The notes: a model not told the origin generated them from the letters alone. A DNA stretch of 64,000 bases from Notamacropus eugenii (GCF_028372415.1 NC_092872.1:394185853-394249852); one strand, 5' to 3'. Shown: positions 33,706 through 44,885, counted from the first letter of the stretch. Translations and numbers: made by a program.

Positions 33706-33900
33706 TTCACATATACATATATACATACATACATATACATACATGCATACATACCTATAATGCCATATATGTATGTGTATGTGTATATATAAATACAAAT
33801 ATATATATACATATATACATATATGTGTATATGTGTGTGTGTGTGTATATATATACATATATATAAAATACACACACATATATATTATATATATATTTGT
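33706..33900. repeat. (CATA)n/(TATG)n compound microsatellite
   Basis: About 190 bp of cata, tatg, gtgt and tata units; strongly self-complementary. Tyr/Ile/His-rich frames on both strands derive from it. Confidence 0.93.
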
Positions 33901-33957
33901 ATTCCCTTCTCTCCATTCACATAGTGAACATCATGGTTTAGCCCCTCATGGTTTCCA

Positions 33958-34605
33958 TGACTGAAGTATTTCAATAGCTTTCTGGTTGTCTCCATATTTC
34001 AAGTCTCTTTTCATTTCAGTCTATCCTTCATTCAACTGACCTTCCTAAACCAAAGGCCTGGGCACATTTCTCTCATATTCCATAAACTCCAGTTTTAAAC
34101 TCCCTACTGATTCTAGAATCAAGTAGAAATTCCTCTGTTTGGCTTTTAAAACCTTCCTACATTTCCAGTCTTCTCGTTCTTCTCTCCCCTTCACATATTC
34201 TAGGATTCAGTGACCTCCTTGCTCTCTCTTGGACACCACATTTCATCATCTGACTCCATGCCTTTTCACTGGGCTGTCCCTCTGACCTGGAATTCTCTCC
34301 AACTTCACTTTCATCTCCTGGCTTCTTTGGCTTCCTTCAAGTATAGGCTAAAATACCTCTTTATGCAAGAAGTCTTTCCTGATTCCTCTTCATACAAATA
34401 ACTTGCTTCCAAAATCATCTCCAATCCATCCTGTACAGGCCATGTATATTACACATAGTTGTTTTAACATTGTGCTCCACCCCCCTCACTAGCTTGTGAG
34501 TTTCTTGAGGGCCTGGGCTTTCTTTTACCTTTCTTTAGATACCCAGCACTTAGCACAGTGCCAGGTACCCTAGAATGTGCTTAGTAAATATTAAAGTAAA
34601 AAATA
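33958..34605 (+). mobile_element. L2 LINE, long 3' end
   Basis: Well-ordered L2 3' landmarks over about 640 bp: 'gcttttaaaaccttcctaca', 'ccatgccttttcactgggct', 'tccctctgacctggaattct', 'ccttcaagtataggctaaaa', 'tcctgattcctcttcata', 'cttgagggcctgggctttct', 'cacttagcacagtgccaggt', 'tgtgcttagtaaatatt'. It is the clearest L2 in the window. The 63-codon frame at 34,210-34,401 is part of it, not a gene. Confidence 0.82.
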
Positions 34606-34639
34606 TCTGAGGCTTTGTACACATAGACATCTGGTTGCA

Positions 34640-35100
34640 TGATCAACTGACTGGTCAAAATAAAAAATCTCAGCATTGAAAATGACTTTAAAGGCCATAA
34701 GCTAGCCTATACCTGAACAAGAATGCTGTCTACAACATTTTTTCATACCTCCACTTGAAGTCTTTAGTGTTACCTATATTCTGAAGCAATCCTTTCCCTT
34801 TTGGGATGGTGTTTATTTTTAGAAAGTTATTCCTTATATTGAGCCCAAATCTGCCTCCCTTCAACTCTGTTTTAGCTTCCCTTCCCAAAATTTTGTTCCT
34901 AGTTCTTCCTTCTGGAACAAAATGAGACAAATCTGATCCCTCTTCCGTGTAACAATCCTTCAAGTATTTGAAGATAGTTGTGGTTATTATCATTATTCTC
35001 TCCTCTAGGTCAAACATTTTCAGTCAATTCCTTTAAAGAGTCACCATATGCTAGGACCTCCAGTCTTCTCACCATACTAGTCAACAACCTTTGAATGATT
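34640..35100 (-). mobile_element. CR1/L3-like LINE fragment
   Basis: Plus strand carries the antisense 3' landmarks: 'aagttattccttatattgag', 'cccaaatctgcctcccttca', 'ttttgttcctagttcttcct', 'tctgatccctcttccgtgta', 'ccttcaagtatttgaagata', 'tctcctctaggtcaaacatt', then 'ggacctccagtcttctcacc'. These complement blocks seen in sense at 17.6-18.25 kb. Confidence 0.65.
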
Positions 35101-35104
35101 AATC

Positions 35105-35342
35105 ATCATCATTATTGCTGTAATATATATAATATAAAAATCATATTTAATCATCATGAAAAATATTTTAGTCAGATAGTCAGCATTATTTTTCCCATTT
35201 GGCAGGGAACTGAGGTTCAAAGAGATTAAATGACTTGCTTTGGTTACACAGCTAGTAAGTACATGAGGCAGAATTCAAATCCAGTTCTTTTTGACTCCTA
35301 GATCACTATTTTATCCAATATACCGTGCTGTTTACTATCAGA
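35105..35342 (-). mobile_element. MIR-type SINE
   Basis: 'cccatttggcagggaactga', 'gagattaaatgacttgcttt', 'ggttacacagctagtaagta', 'gaattcaaatccagttcttt' and 'tatccaatataccgtgctg' match the antisense MIR order to its end. Confidence 0.65.
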
Positions 35343-36436
35343 AATATACTAGGAATAATCAATTCAGAATGATTACACTGGTTTGTGTATGTAGAAATAA
35401 CCAGGTTTAATTCAGTTTAGGTTTTCTGTCCAAGTTCCTTTTGTATTCTTAATTTTCTTGATTGCTAGATGTGGACATCATATTTTTTTAACATGCCACC
35501 ACGTGGTACACACCTACACACACACAACACAAGCATACAAACACCAGCCCAAAGCAATTTTAAAAACATTACATGTTTGCATTAATAGTGATGATTTTTA
35601 GATGTTCAAAATGACTATTTGGAAGTTCCTCATAATTGAAGAGGGCACAGCAAGATCACAGATGCATAAATTGTTATTAATTAATAAAATTATAACCAAC
35701 TATAAGTTTTGAAAAGAACATTGCTCTAACTGTGACTTTCAAATGAATAGTTTGGAAAACATTTTAAGAAAGAAGAGTAGAAAATGTTCAGATGCAATGA
35801 TGGTACTTTTTGTAAGGATCAAAATTGAGGTGGAGGTGGTAAAGGGACATACTTAATAATTTTCTATTTTTAATGAAATGCAATAGATATTTATGTGCTT
35901 TTTTATTAGCTATTTGTTGTTTATTCAGTATTTAAGGTTAGTATGACACTTGATTGCATTGTTGTACATATACAAATCTTTTTATATATCATGGAAATTT
36001 ACAAGTATATCTGTATGTATGCATGTATGTATATAGGCAGACAAAAAATAGGTCCTCTGGAAAGGTGATAAATGCTGTAGAGCCCTAATGGAGGAGGCAC
36101 AAAAGTAATTAATGCGTCAATAATTTCTACTCTATGGTGTTTTGTATCCAGGACTGTTATCTTCTCTATTTATAGGAACAAGACAGGTAGTTAAGATACC
36201 TGTGGGGCACTGGCTCTGCTTGACCCCAACAAACAATAGTGTTTACCAAACAGTAGTCACACTGTGCTAATCCCCATTTCTAACTTTAGGAAGAAAGTAG
36301 AGTGTGTTCACAGATTTTACATTTCTGGTGTTCAATGGCTAATCAGAGGAAGGATTTGACCTGTTTGAAAAGTGCATCATACATAACCCCTTAAACCACT
36401 GTCATGTTCTCTTGATGACAACACATTAAAAGGTTT
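35343..36436. other. Intergenic sequence, nothing recognised
   Basis: Unique-looking. A short (ac)n stretch at 35,510-35,528 and a tatg-rich run near 36,010-36,035. Confidence 0.4.
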
Positions 36437-36714
36437 TCAAATTGCAGTTCCTTCTGGATTTCCCAAGAGTATCTGTGCTCTTCTTTATGCAGCTCTCCTC
36501 CTCTGGATTCAGGTTTATCTTCACCACATCTGAAATGCCATTCTGCTCCAAGACACATGGGACACTTGGGAAGACATCCTCAGAAATACCATATAGGCCC
36601 TTAATCATGGTGAAGATTGGATGAACTCTCCTAAGATTCTTCATAACACTTCTGCCAGATCTGCCACAGACAAGTCAATGTTCCAGGAAGTGTAGCCCTT
36701 CCGCTTGATCACCT
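36437..36714 (-). pseudogene. LDHAP: LDHA-type lactate dehydrogenase processed pseudogene, 3' fragment
   Basis: Retrocopy fragment of an L-lactate dehydrogenase A-type mRNA (cytosolic pyruvate/lactate oxidoreductase). The readable minus-strand part covers the C-terminal helix region: VIK.KGYTSW and LSVADLAE upstream of 36,644, then [46 protein letters not shown], and, after a frame change near 36,460, a block equivalent to IQKELQF. The RRVHP and GLYGI blocks and the ELQF end fit LDHA; VVKINLN is also seen in LDHC, so the paralogue is not certain. It spans exon-derived sequence without introns. It is truncated at the 5' side (about 36,714) and has at least two frameshifts (near 36,648 and 36,460), and the usual stop is not visible at its expected place. 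Non-functional. Confidence 0.85.
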
Positions 36715-36724
36715 AACGTGTATT

Positions 36725-36865
36725 TAATAAGCATGTATGTGTACAACCTATATAAGATTGCATACTGTCTCAGGGAGGGGAGGAGGAGGGGGAAAAATCT
36801 AAGATACATGGAAGTGATTGTAGAAAATTTAAAACAAATAAAATAAGTATTTTTAAAAAGTAGGT
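36725..36865 (+). mobile_element. Short L1 3' end
   Basis: 'gtgtacaacctatataagat', 'tgcatactgtctcagggagg', 'ggaaaaatctaagatacatg', 'aagtgattgtagaaaattta' and the tail aaacaaataaaataa look like a marsupial L1 3' UTR and poly-A end. It is in the opposite orientation to, and directly abuts, the LDHA retrocopy. Confidence 0.55.
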
Positions 36866-37525
36866 AACAGAGTCCTTTCTAGAAAAAGGTGCCAAATCTT
36901 AAATATGCCTACAGGAAATGCCAAGAGGTACCCAGGAATATGCTAGTGTCTTCAAGAAAACTGATATTTGTGTCTTCATTTTTATTTGTATTTTTAGGTA
37001 AAGTTTGATTAACTTTTTAAAAAACCTTAGCTCTTTCCATTTCTTTAATTTGATGAATAAAAGCAACATGATGTTTATTCAATAAAAGTTCAACCTTTAA
37101 AAAAAAAACAAAAACCCAAACAACTGTATACAAATTTATTATCTGTTTTTAATATCATAAAAAAGCCAGTGTTATATTACTTAGTGTTCTTAATACTTTT
37201 AAAATGATAGTTTTATTGTGTTACATTCACAATTAGGTTTGGTAATTTGGATGAAACCTACTGTTGTCAATTTCTTGTAGCATTTTTGCTAGTAAAAACA
37301 TTCTACATATCTATTAAAATGTTCATTCTAAAAATTGTTTCCCTTGTGATTTATTATTTGATACAGATGTTTTGTTCTTTCCTTTCAAGCTGCTTTTTAC
37401 ATCTGGTTTTCCCAAGCAGTTGTTTGGATGGATATTTGAAACCTCATCTAGGAAAGCTTTCCACTTGGTAATCATGGATTTGAGCATAAATCCTTGCAAT
37501 TCAGGTTAAGACCTGACGCAAAGGT
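36866..37525. other. Intergenic AT-rich sequence
   Basis: The 74-codon frame at 37,247-37,471 is hydrophobic with no motif. No repeat is recognised. Confidence 0.4.
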
Positions 37526-37700
37526 TTAAAATGGCAAACACACTGGGCCAGTCCTGGTTCTTTCTTTTACTTTTGAGGGTCAAGACCTTGAGTAAATTCA
37601 TTTAAACTTTTTGAGCCTTAGTTTCCTCATAAGTAAAATGATTATTGCTTATGCTACCTATCTTGCAGCATTGTTTGTGAATATCAATACAGATAATATT
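37526..37700 (+). mobile_element. MIR-type SINE fragment
   Basis: 'cctggttctttcttttactt', 'gaccttgagtaaattcattt', 'gagccttagtttcctcataa', 'gtaaaatgattattgcttat' and 'ctatcttgcagcattgtttg' match the 3' two-thirds of MIR. Confidence 0.5.
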
Positions 37701-38504
37701 AGATGAAATGACCTCTCAGGAACCCTTAAAACGCTATACTACAGATATGATCACATGAATATCCACTTGGTCCATATCAATCCTTTAGGGGAAGAAAGCA
37801 TATCAAAAATTTAGAGAAGACTTAGAAGCAGACAACTAGAAAATAACAAATGGGAGCTTTAGAACACTTGAATGTAACTAATGAAGACTTCTGCACTAAG
37901 ACATTGTGTATGGATGCTTTATCCATGTCTCTACAGTCTAAATACAGATCAAACCCTGGTATATGTGCTTCATTGTTGAGATTATCTTAATGATGGATAT
38001 ATATGGCTTTGTGATCTATGAACACCCAGAAATCTCAATTGATCATGTAGCCAAGAAACAGTGCTTTGGATATTTACCTTCCCCCTCAACAAATAGACCT
38101 TATCTTGAAACAATCGGAAGGCCTTAGAAATAGCCATCTCCCTACTTGCTTAGGCAGAGTAACACGTTCTGCTAGCAGAGAAGAGAAAATGGCTCAGGTC
38201 ATTAATTCTAATATCAGGGTCACTTCCTGAGGAAAAAATTGAGAGTAAAAACATTGTGTGGAGTCAGTTAAATGAATTCCTTATCTCTTTGATTTTTTTC
38301 ATAGAGGTTATCTATAATATACTTCATTAACAAAGTCACTTCAGTTTATATCTCCACTGATCTTCAATTAAAATTTTCCCCCAAGTTTGGTAGATATTAG
38401 ATAGATAAAGATAGAGATATGGGAATAGATAAATACACGTGTGTATATGTATACTTTTGTTTTCCATACAAACCTAATTTTTTGAAAGCACATCCTCTTT
38501 TTAA
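37701..38504. other. Intergenic sequence, nothing recognised
   Basis: Unique-looking; short (gata)n remnant near 38,390-38,430. Confidence 0.4.
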
Positions 38505-38573
38505 GACTGATTTTTCTGAGAGCATCCTTCAGCAAATATTTGTTAAGCAATTATTACGTGACAGGCATGGTGC

Positions 38574-39222
38574 TGAGAGAAATTATTTTATTATTATATT
38601 AATTACCAATTATTAAATTAGGATCCAGACTTTTCTGCTTTTATTTCCTCATTAAGACCCAGATCCCATACATCAGTCCTCTCTGAAAGACATGACTTAT
38701 TGATGAAATTGCCCTAACCCTTAGGGAACATGTTCTTTGATCTTGGACCTAGACCAGACCCCACTCAACTAGGACACCTTAATTCTGTTTAGAGTGCAAC
38801 CCAAAACAATATGGATGAGTTCTTGCCCTGGGGAAATGAGGCCCTGTCCTTGTCAACCTCCATTAGAATTTAGGGTGACCCAGCTCATAAAGGAGAAAAC
38901 CAATCAGATCAGTCTGGCTGAAGCTAGATTCCCCTGTCTAAATTACTGGAGGTACCTGAGTCTCATGATCAAGCCATGTTCCCAGCAAGAACAGCTAAAG
39001 ACTTCTAGACTACCTCCTCATTAAATGTCTACCAATAAGGACTGATTTTCACTTGCTAGGGGCTTCCTCTTTTCCAAAAAGATATTAATGCTTCTCCACA
39101 ATTTTGTTTTAGTTTTCCAGAGAGAAACCACCACCTATCAATTTATTATTAGCTAGCCCAATTAATAAGTTGATTATTAATTACCCAGAAACTTAGTATC
39201 TAGAGGATTTTCTTTTATCTCA
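38574..39222. mobile_element. LTR-like insertion (649 bp), unclassified
   Basis: Inserted within the L2. Its termini are TGAGA...TCTCA, a 5-bp inverted repeat with canonical TG/CA ends. It is flanked by gtgc (38,570-38,573 and 39,223-39,226); 4-bp duplications are typical of class I endogenous retroviruses. Interior has a CCAAT-type box (38,899-38,905) but no clear TATA/poly-A pair, so orientation is not assigned. The short open frame at 38,794-39,024 has no retroviral motif. It could be a solo LTR or another element type with similar ends. Confidence 0.45.
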
Positions 39223-39362
39223 GTGCTAAGCACTAGGAATAAAACACAAGCAAAAAGAGTTCCTGATGTCAAGGAACTTATATCCTAATGGTGGGCAACA
39301 ATATAGGAGTTAAAGCTGACAAGGGGTAAGGGAAACAATGGTACCTAGGAAAATAACACTAG

Positions 39363-40206
39363 CATAAGTTCCCAAAGTGGTGATAATACCCCTTTGGGGT
39401 GCTAGAATGAACCAGGGGGCACTAGCAGCCTTGGATCCAATTTGGGGGAATTGAATAAAAATAGGGGGGTGGTAGAAGCATAAGGAAAGAAGAGAATATA
39501 AGAAGATTTTGAAAAACCATTTATATGTGTTTCATCTGTTGTGTAACAGTTCTAATCATGGTGACTATTTTCCAAATAAACACACAAATGCAAGTTATAA
39601 TGGATTGGTGGTCAAGTCTGCTGACAAGTCTTAAAAAACATATGTTAGCAGGCAAGCATTACATGCTGTCAGGAAGTCCAACATGCATTGGTAGGAATAT
39701 GTGTGTGTAATGACTTGTTTACAATATGATATTATATGACTACATGACACAATATTGTATCATCAAAATTTTCAATGAAGTAAAACCCCTCTCAAATTTC
39801 CAATAAATTATTAAATTTAAAATATATATATATGGATATCTATATATATGGATATCTATATGCACACATATATGAGGCAAATTAAAAAAAAACATTAAAA
39901 GTTTAAAGAAACTAGATTTCCAGAGGGGTTCTGAGTAATTTTTTTTAAAGGTGGTGCTAGGCCAAATAACTTTGGGAACTTCTGCTGCATTCTGTCTGTC
40001 TGTGTTCGTCCTTCATTTTCAAAGAAGACCATGACATCAGAGAAATGATGACACGACTTTCACTTGACTTTGAGGGAGGGAGCACTGTGCAAGGGCACCA
40101 ACCTCACTTTCTCCTCCTCAGTCATCTGGGTCTAGTGACCAAGTATTCATCAAGATGACTAGAGATGGCCCAGCATGCAATGTCCAAACAACTTTGGGAA
40201 CCTCTG
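39363..40206. mobile_element. hAT-type DNA transposon, non-autonomous, split by a SINE
   Basis: Left terminus cataagttcccaaagt (39,363-39,378) and right terminus actttgggaacttctg (39,969-39,984) are inverted repeats matching at 15 of 16 bases. A second, slightly different right-end copy (40,191-40,206) exists because a SINE landed in the end and duplicated it. Subterminal regions are similar to each other in antisense ('gtgctag' and 'aggggtt' blocks). About 620 bp without the SINE, no transposase. The flanking 8-bp duplication could not be identified. Confidence 0.62.
39985..40189 (-). mobile_element. RTE-tailed SINE (same family as 6.8 kb), 5'-truncated
   Basis: Minus strand reads 'ctgggccatctctagtcatc', 'gatgaatacttggtcactag', 'gaggaggagaaagtgaggtt', 'gatgtcatggtcttctttga' and 'aatgaaggacgaacac', block for block as in the SINE at 6770-7058. 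A tgtctgtc run at the plus-strand left end is the short repeat tail. It is flanked by a duplication of about 20 bp (39,968-39,989 and 40,190-40,211, about three differences) of the hAT terminus. The tRNA head is absent. Confidence 0.8.
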
Positions 40207-40430
40207 ATGTAGAGGAAGTCCTGAGTGAAGCCTAGAGAGGAATAAGACCTGGTTAGTCTAGGTGACTTCCTTAAATGGAAGCTTGGGAGGAGCCATTCAA
40301 TCAGAGGAAAAAGCCATAGAGGAGGAGGTTCTTCCAGCGTGTGAATTCAAGGACTGGAGGGAGTCTTCAAGAAGAAGAGTTGGGATAGGGCAGAGGAAGT
40401 CAAGAGTGTAGCAGTTAATTTACTCTATGA

Positions 40431-43400
40431 AATAAGATAAAGTGTATTTATTGACATATCAATCACTTGTGGCATCAGATTTGATATACTATCTCTTCTT
40501 CAGGTTCTTTAAACACAAATTTTCAACAGAAAGTGAGTTTTGCTCCAGTTCCTTGCACAAGCAATGATCCAAACCAAGAATAAGCCCCTCCTCCTTCACC
40601 TTCATCTCTTAGACTATCTGGCTTCCATCAAAACTGATTCAGGTCAAGTGACACCTCTTGATTATAATTGGTTATCTCTGTTATCTCTATTTACCTCAAC
40701 ATTTGTATTTGCATAAAATGTGTATTTACTAACCTACATACATATTGTATTCCTGCACTGGAATACAATTTTCTTGAAGGCAAAGTTTTTTCACTTTTTC
40801 CTACATCACTAGTTAACTGAATATCTTACCTTCCATAGGTGATTAACAAATGGTTGCTCAGTTGAATACCTTGATTTCATTCACTCTTCACATTTTCCCT
40901 CACATCCTTTGTAAATCTCATGCCACAATTCAATGACAGTAATTTAAGGTCTCCAGTATTGCTACTGCCATAGTGTTAGCTGGGGTTGAGGGACAGGGAG
41001 TAGATGAAACAATTCCTGTAATCAAGCAGAATTGTGATATCAAGCTGTGATATGAATGAAAGTCTAGGATATAGAGCTTTAGTTAGTCATAACCATACCA
41101 CATCATTTTTAACCCTGTAAGTGAGGGGTTAGTATCTCTGGTCCATTCTCCCAGAATTATAACAAATTAAATAGAACAGACAACTTAGTTATATCCAAGT
41201 TTTCTATGTTCATATTAGTATGCTCTGTTATAAATATTTTAGGGGAGGTCTTTGGAAAGAGAAGTGGGGCAGAGTTTTAGTGTTGTCTGAGCCATAGTCC
41301 CATAATGAATCTGTCTGCTTACAATATGCTTATGGCTTCCATAACTAATGTCTTCTCTTTAAATTAAGATATAAAGGTACTCAAGTGTGGATTATGATTA
41401 TGTTCTTATAATACAAGAGGTATGCACACAATGGTCCATAAATACAATAGCAACCTCAAAGCCATTGAAGAGCTTGGATTGTATTGCATAATCATCTGAG
41501 GTGAGTCAGATAATCCAGTGATCCCATAGTTTTTCCTTTATGTCCAATTTTTTTTTTTTAGAAATAAAAATTTACAAACTTTTTACTCAATAAAAAGTAA
41601 TGATAAACATCTCAGCTCATTTATTTTCAACTGAGATAGTATATTTATTCAGGTACTAGATGTAGTATGTTAATAGATCACTGTACCCTGGCATCTTGGG
41701 CAATTGTACTGTAAATTTTACATAAATGAATTGCACCTGAAAGGATAGTATTGATTTAATTTGTCTCATTTGGTTATACTGTGATCCACTCTTAAGATCT
41801 AGGCTTAAATCATCAGTTTTCTACAGGTAAAATGACCTAAGGTGAATGAGGCAACAAAAGGAATGAAAAAAAAAATCTTTTTCCTCAGTAGGGGAATCAA
41901 AGAGATGCCATTTTGTCCATGGGGGACATTTCATTCTCCTCCTGAGGACAATGGGAAATAACATCTTCTCAGGAAGGAGAAATGCAATCAGCACTCAGAG
42001 GGAGCATTTTCATTTCTCTGTCAACATTAAAATGCTAGCCTCTTAATAGTAGGACAGAAACTCTTTGCAAAGCCAGGAATGTGGCTGGGGAAATGCTTTA
42101 GTCCATCGATCAATTTGGAAATCAGTAGAATGGGAGGAAAGGTGTTTCCTTTAACTGGCATAAGAAACAGTGTTCTGAATGTTCAGCACAAACTCCTTTA
42201 GTTCCCACATTTTCCAAGAAATTAGTCACATGAATGAAAGAGAGAGTCAGGAGAGATTCAGAGAAGGATGACAATTTTTATTTTAGATACATCTTTTTGC
42301 ATGTAGAAGGAATGAAATGGTTATATGCTGGAATTAGTGTTGAATGATTAAAAATGATTAAAAATTTAAGCTGTTTAGTGGTTCATTAAACCATTGTGGT
42401 AACAACATATCATGTGGCTTTAATGCCAGAATCATTGTAGCCTGAATACATGAAAATCATAAGGAAATGAAGAGTAGTCTGAATTTTTAAAAGCCCAGCA
42501 ATATGTTATCTGATGGAATACCTCATTAAGATGTGTTCTGTGAGTCACCTCTATAAAGTGGAACCACATACATATTCTTCCAAACTACAAATGAGGAAAC
42601 TGAGGGTTGGGGAACCCCATGGAATAGACTGAAGTGACACAAAGATTCCATATTCATTCTCTGGTAATAAAAAATTATTGGCTTAGCTGCTATTATTAGT
42701 TTCTGGGTTCCTGCTGTTTCTCAAGTGGCAAAGATATCTATTAATTAAACAAAACAGCCAGAGAGCTCCCCATGAGCTCACAGACATGGAGTCCCTAATG
42801 ATTCAATTCAAATGTCCTAGACTTGAAACATCTGTTTTGAAAATAATCTCTGAGGTCCTTTTCCAGCTCTAATTCTTATGATCCTCAAATGGATGTAGGA
42901 TCTCTGAGTATAAGTGGTCTTATTGTACTAGAATCTATAATATATTCCATGAAAGCAGGAACAAGTGTGTGTACATTTTATATCTTTGCATCTCTTTTAA
43001 CACCTAAAACAAAACCCCTATACATATTCATTCATCCTTTCCTCCCTTGCTCCACTTTCTGAGGAAGAAATAACCCCTTTCCTTATGAAGGTGAAACATT
43101 AATAAAGGTGTGTCTTTGACTCCATTTCATGTCATTTCCTAGGAAGCTTGCCCTTGCAATTATTTTTGTCTTTTTCATCTTCAAGCTCCACTTTTCTACT
43201 TAACTCCTCTCTGCAGTTCAGAAAGTTATCCTAGTCTACTCTATCCTTAAAACACCATCACTGGACCTTGATATCTCCTGAGAGTATTATATTTGATTGT
43301 CCCTTTTAATCGAGCTCTTGGAGGGTAGGACTTTATTGATTCATTCATTGCCTCCATTTCCTTAGTTCAAACTCACTTCTCTACTGTTTATAATTAAAGT

Positions 43401-43445
43401 AATATCAGACTTCCAACACAAAATAAAATTTTTCTCCCTTCAGTT
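40431..43445. other. Longest stretch of apparently unique sequence
   Basis: About 3 kb without a recognisable gene, LTR or LINE. Small SINE-like tails occur near 42,580-42,610 ('caaatgaggaaactgagg') and 42,850-42,885 ('ctgaggtccttttccagctc'). If the window holds conserved non-coding elements, this is a reasonable place to look, but nothing in the bases proves it. Confidence 0.4.
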
Positions 43446-43990
43446 ACCAATGATTGCAGTGGGTAAGTCTCAAGGCCTTTGTTCCAGTCTTCACCCTAAC
43501 TGACCTCCTTGCAAGTTTTCACTCTTTCAAACATTTGTCCTTCATGGATGCAGGCTCCAACTTTGCCTTTCATGAGATTGCTTTCTCCATGTATTTGTAT
43601 ATTCTTTTTCACCATTTTAGTTATCTTCCATTTCTAATACCCTATTCATGAATATCAACCTTTTCTTTTCCTCTGTTGCACTTAGAGCATTTGTTCTTTT
43701 CTCCCTGAGCCCTTTGATTGGTGACTTCATTACAAGAAACCTCATATCTAACCAAGGCACATTTTATCCTGGCCATCTTATTTTATTCACTCTGACTGAC
43801 ACTATACTCCCTAGTCCGCTGAACTTTAACACCTGCCCAGTCCCTGAACTGTTCAGGCTATTAGACTTTGTGCCTTATCCTGTAGAGACATCCTCTGGAC
43901 TATTGGACCTTATCATTTACCCTGGCATCACACATCATCTCCCAATCTCCTTTCCAGGTCTGGAATCATAGTCAAACCAATATTGTCATT
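43446..43990 (+). other. Unclassified segment with two overlapping frames
   Basis: Two adjacent plus-strand frames (43,454-43,651, 65 codons; 43,648-43,971, 107 codons) overlap by four bases (atga) in different phases. Together they cover over 500 bp with unusually few stops for this AT-rich region. The translation (for example FAFHEIAFSMYLYIL and NLISNQGTFYPGHL) does not match a family I recognise. It precedes an L2 3' end, so it may be an older part of an L2 or another LINE/LTR relic. Not called as a gene. Confidence 0.3.
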
Positions 43991-44084
43991 GCTACTGAAA
44001 AGGATGTATCCATCAATTTCTCTATGGCACTCACAATTTCTTTGACTTTCCAGAGCAAGTCATAAGTCACAGCCCATAAGTCCA

Positions 44085-44200
44085 TGTTTACTCATTCCTT
44101 ATGCTGAGCTCTATAAGGGTAACAACTATCACAGTTTTGCATTTTTTATCTTGAACACCTAGCATAGCATTTGTCACATAGTAAACATTTTAAAAATGCC
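44085..44200 (+). mobile_element. L2 3' end
   Basis: 'gagctctataagggtaacaa', 'tatcttgaacacctagcata', 'gcatttgtcacatagtaaac' match the final 100 bp of L2 (GAGCTCCTTGAGGGCAG... CACTTAGCACAGTGCCTGGCACATAGTAAG). Confidence 0.55.
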
Positions 44201-44234
44201 TTTTCACCCACTCATTCATACAATATCAATGACT

Positions 44235-44530
44235 TAATTATCTTTTGTGTATTCAAATATCAACTCTTTTCAGATTTATCCCAGATCTACATATCCAGGA
44301 CATCTCAATCTGGCTGTTCTTTTGTCATCTCAAACTTATATGTCCAAAATAAGCCCACTATCCCTCCTCCTGAGTGAATGCTCCTAAATTTCCCTACTTC
44401 TGTCAAGGATACTGTTATCCCTCCCATCACCCACATTGATAACCATGGAATTATCTTTGAATTTGTTTTCTCCCTCATCATACCTTGCCCAATCAGTTTG
44501 TAACTTATGTTGTTGAAAGTATTTTATTCT
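44235..44530 (+). mobile_element. L2 LINE fragment, end of reverse transcriptase
   Basis: 'gatttatcccagatctacat', 'ctcaaacttatatgtccaaa' then 'ataagcccactatccctcct', and 'aaccatggaattatctttga' follow the L2 region encoding ...LKLNMSKTELIIFPPK... and ...NLGVI.DSS.... Being 5' to 3' internal sequence placed after an L2 3' end, it is a separate copy. Confidence 0.6.
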
Positions 44531-44639
44531 AAAAATAATTATTCACAATAGTTATCATTATTATTAAATATGTTTATATAATGACATGGTTTCAAAGCAT
44601 TTTTCATACTGTATTTCATTTGAAAAGTTCTTTCAGTTA

Positions 44640-44885
44640 TTTTTGTAAAATGGAGGATTGTACCTTGATTGCTATGAACTACATGTGGGAAGAGGTTCAC
44701 AGATTTAGATCTGAATGGCAATGTAGAGATAAATAGCACCAAAGCCTTCACCTGACCAATGAACTGCAACCCAGAGAGGTGAAATTATTTGCCTAAAGCC
44801 ACTTAGGTAATCTCATGCTAGATATAAGATTGGAAGCCAGTTTTTCTGAGTCACAATGCAGTACTGTTTCTTCTGCATCTTGTTG
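44640..44885 (-). mobile_element. MIR-type SINE, diverged
   Basis: 'aacccagagaggtgaaatta', 'tttgcctaaagccacttagg', 'agattggaagccagtttttc' and 'cacaatgcagtactgtttct' follow the antisense MIR order. Confidence 0.45.

Larger units (their letters stand above)
38505..40430 (-). mobile_element. L2 LINE split by two later insertions
   Basis: Antisense L2 begins 'cagcaaatatttgttaagca' and 'gtgacaggcatggtgc' (to 38,573), resumes at 39,227 with 'taagcactaggaataaaaca', 'aagagttcctgatgtcaagg' and 'cttatatcctaatggtgggc' (to about 39,360), and probably continues after 40,206 ('ggtgacttccttaaatggaa', 'aattcaaggactggagggag') to about 40,430. The join 38,573/39,227 restores a normal L2 block (ggcatggtgc + taagcacta). 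The last segment is the least certain. Confidence 0.55.

Noticed and set aside
33621..33964. Tyr/Ile/His-rich frames on both strands
   Set aside because: Translation of a compound cata/tatg microsatellite.
34210..34401. 63-codon frame with a PFHWAVPLTWNSL-like segment
   Set aside because: It lies inside a well-ordered L2 3' end and reflects that repeat.
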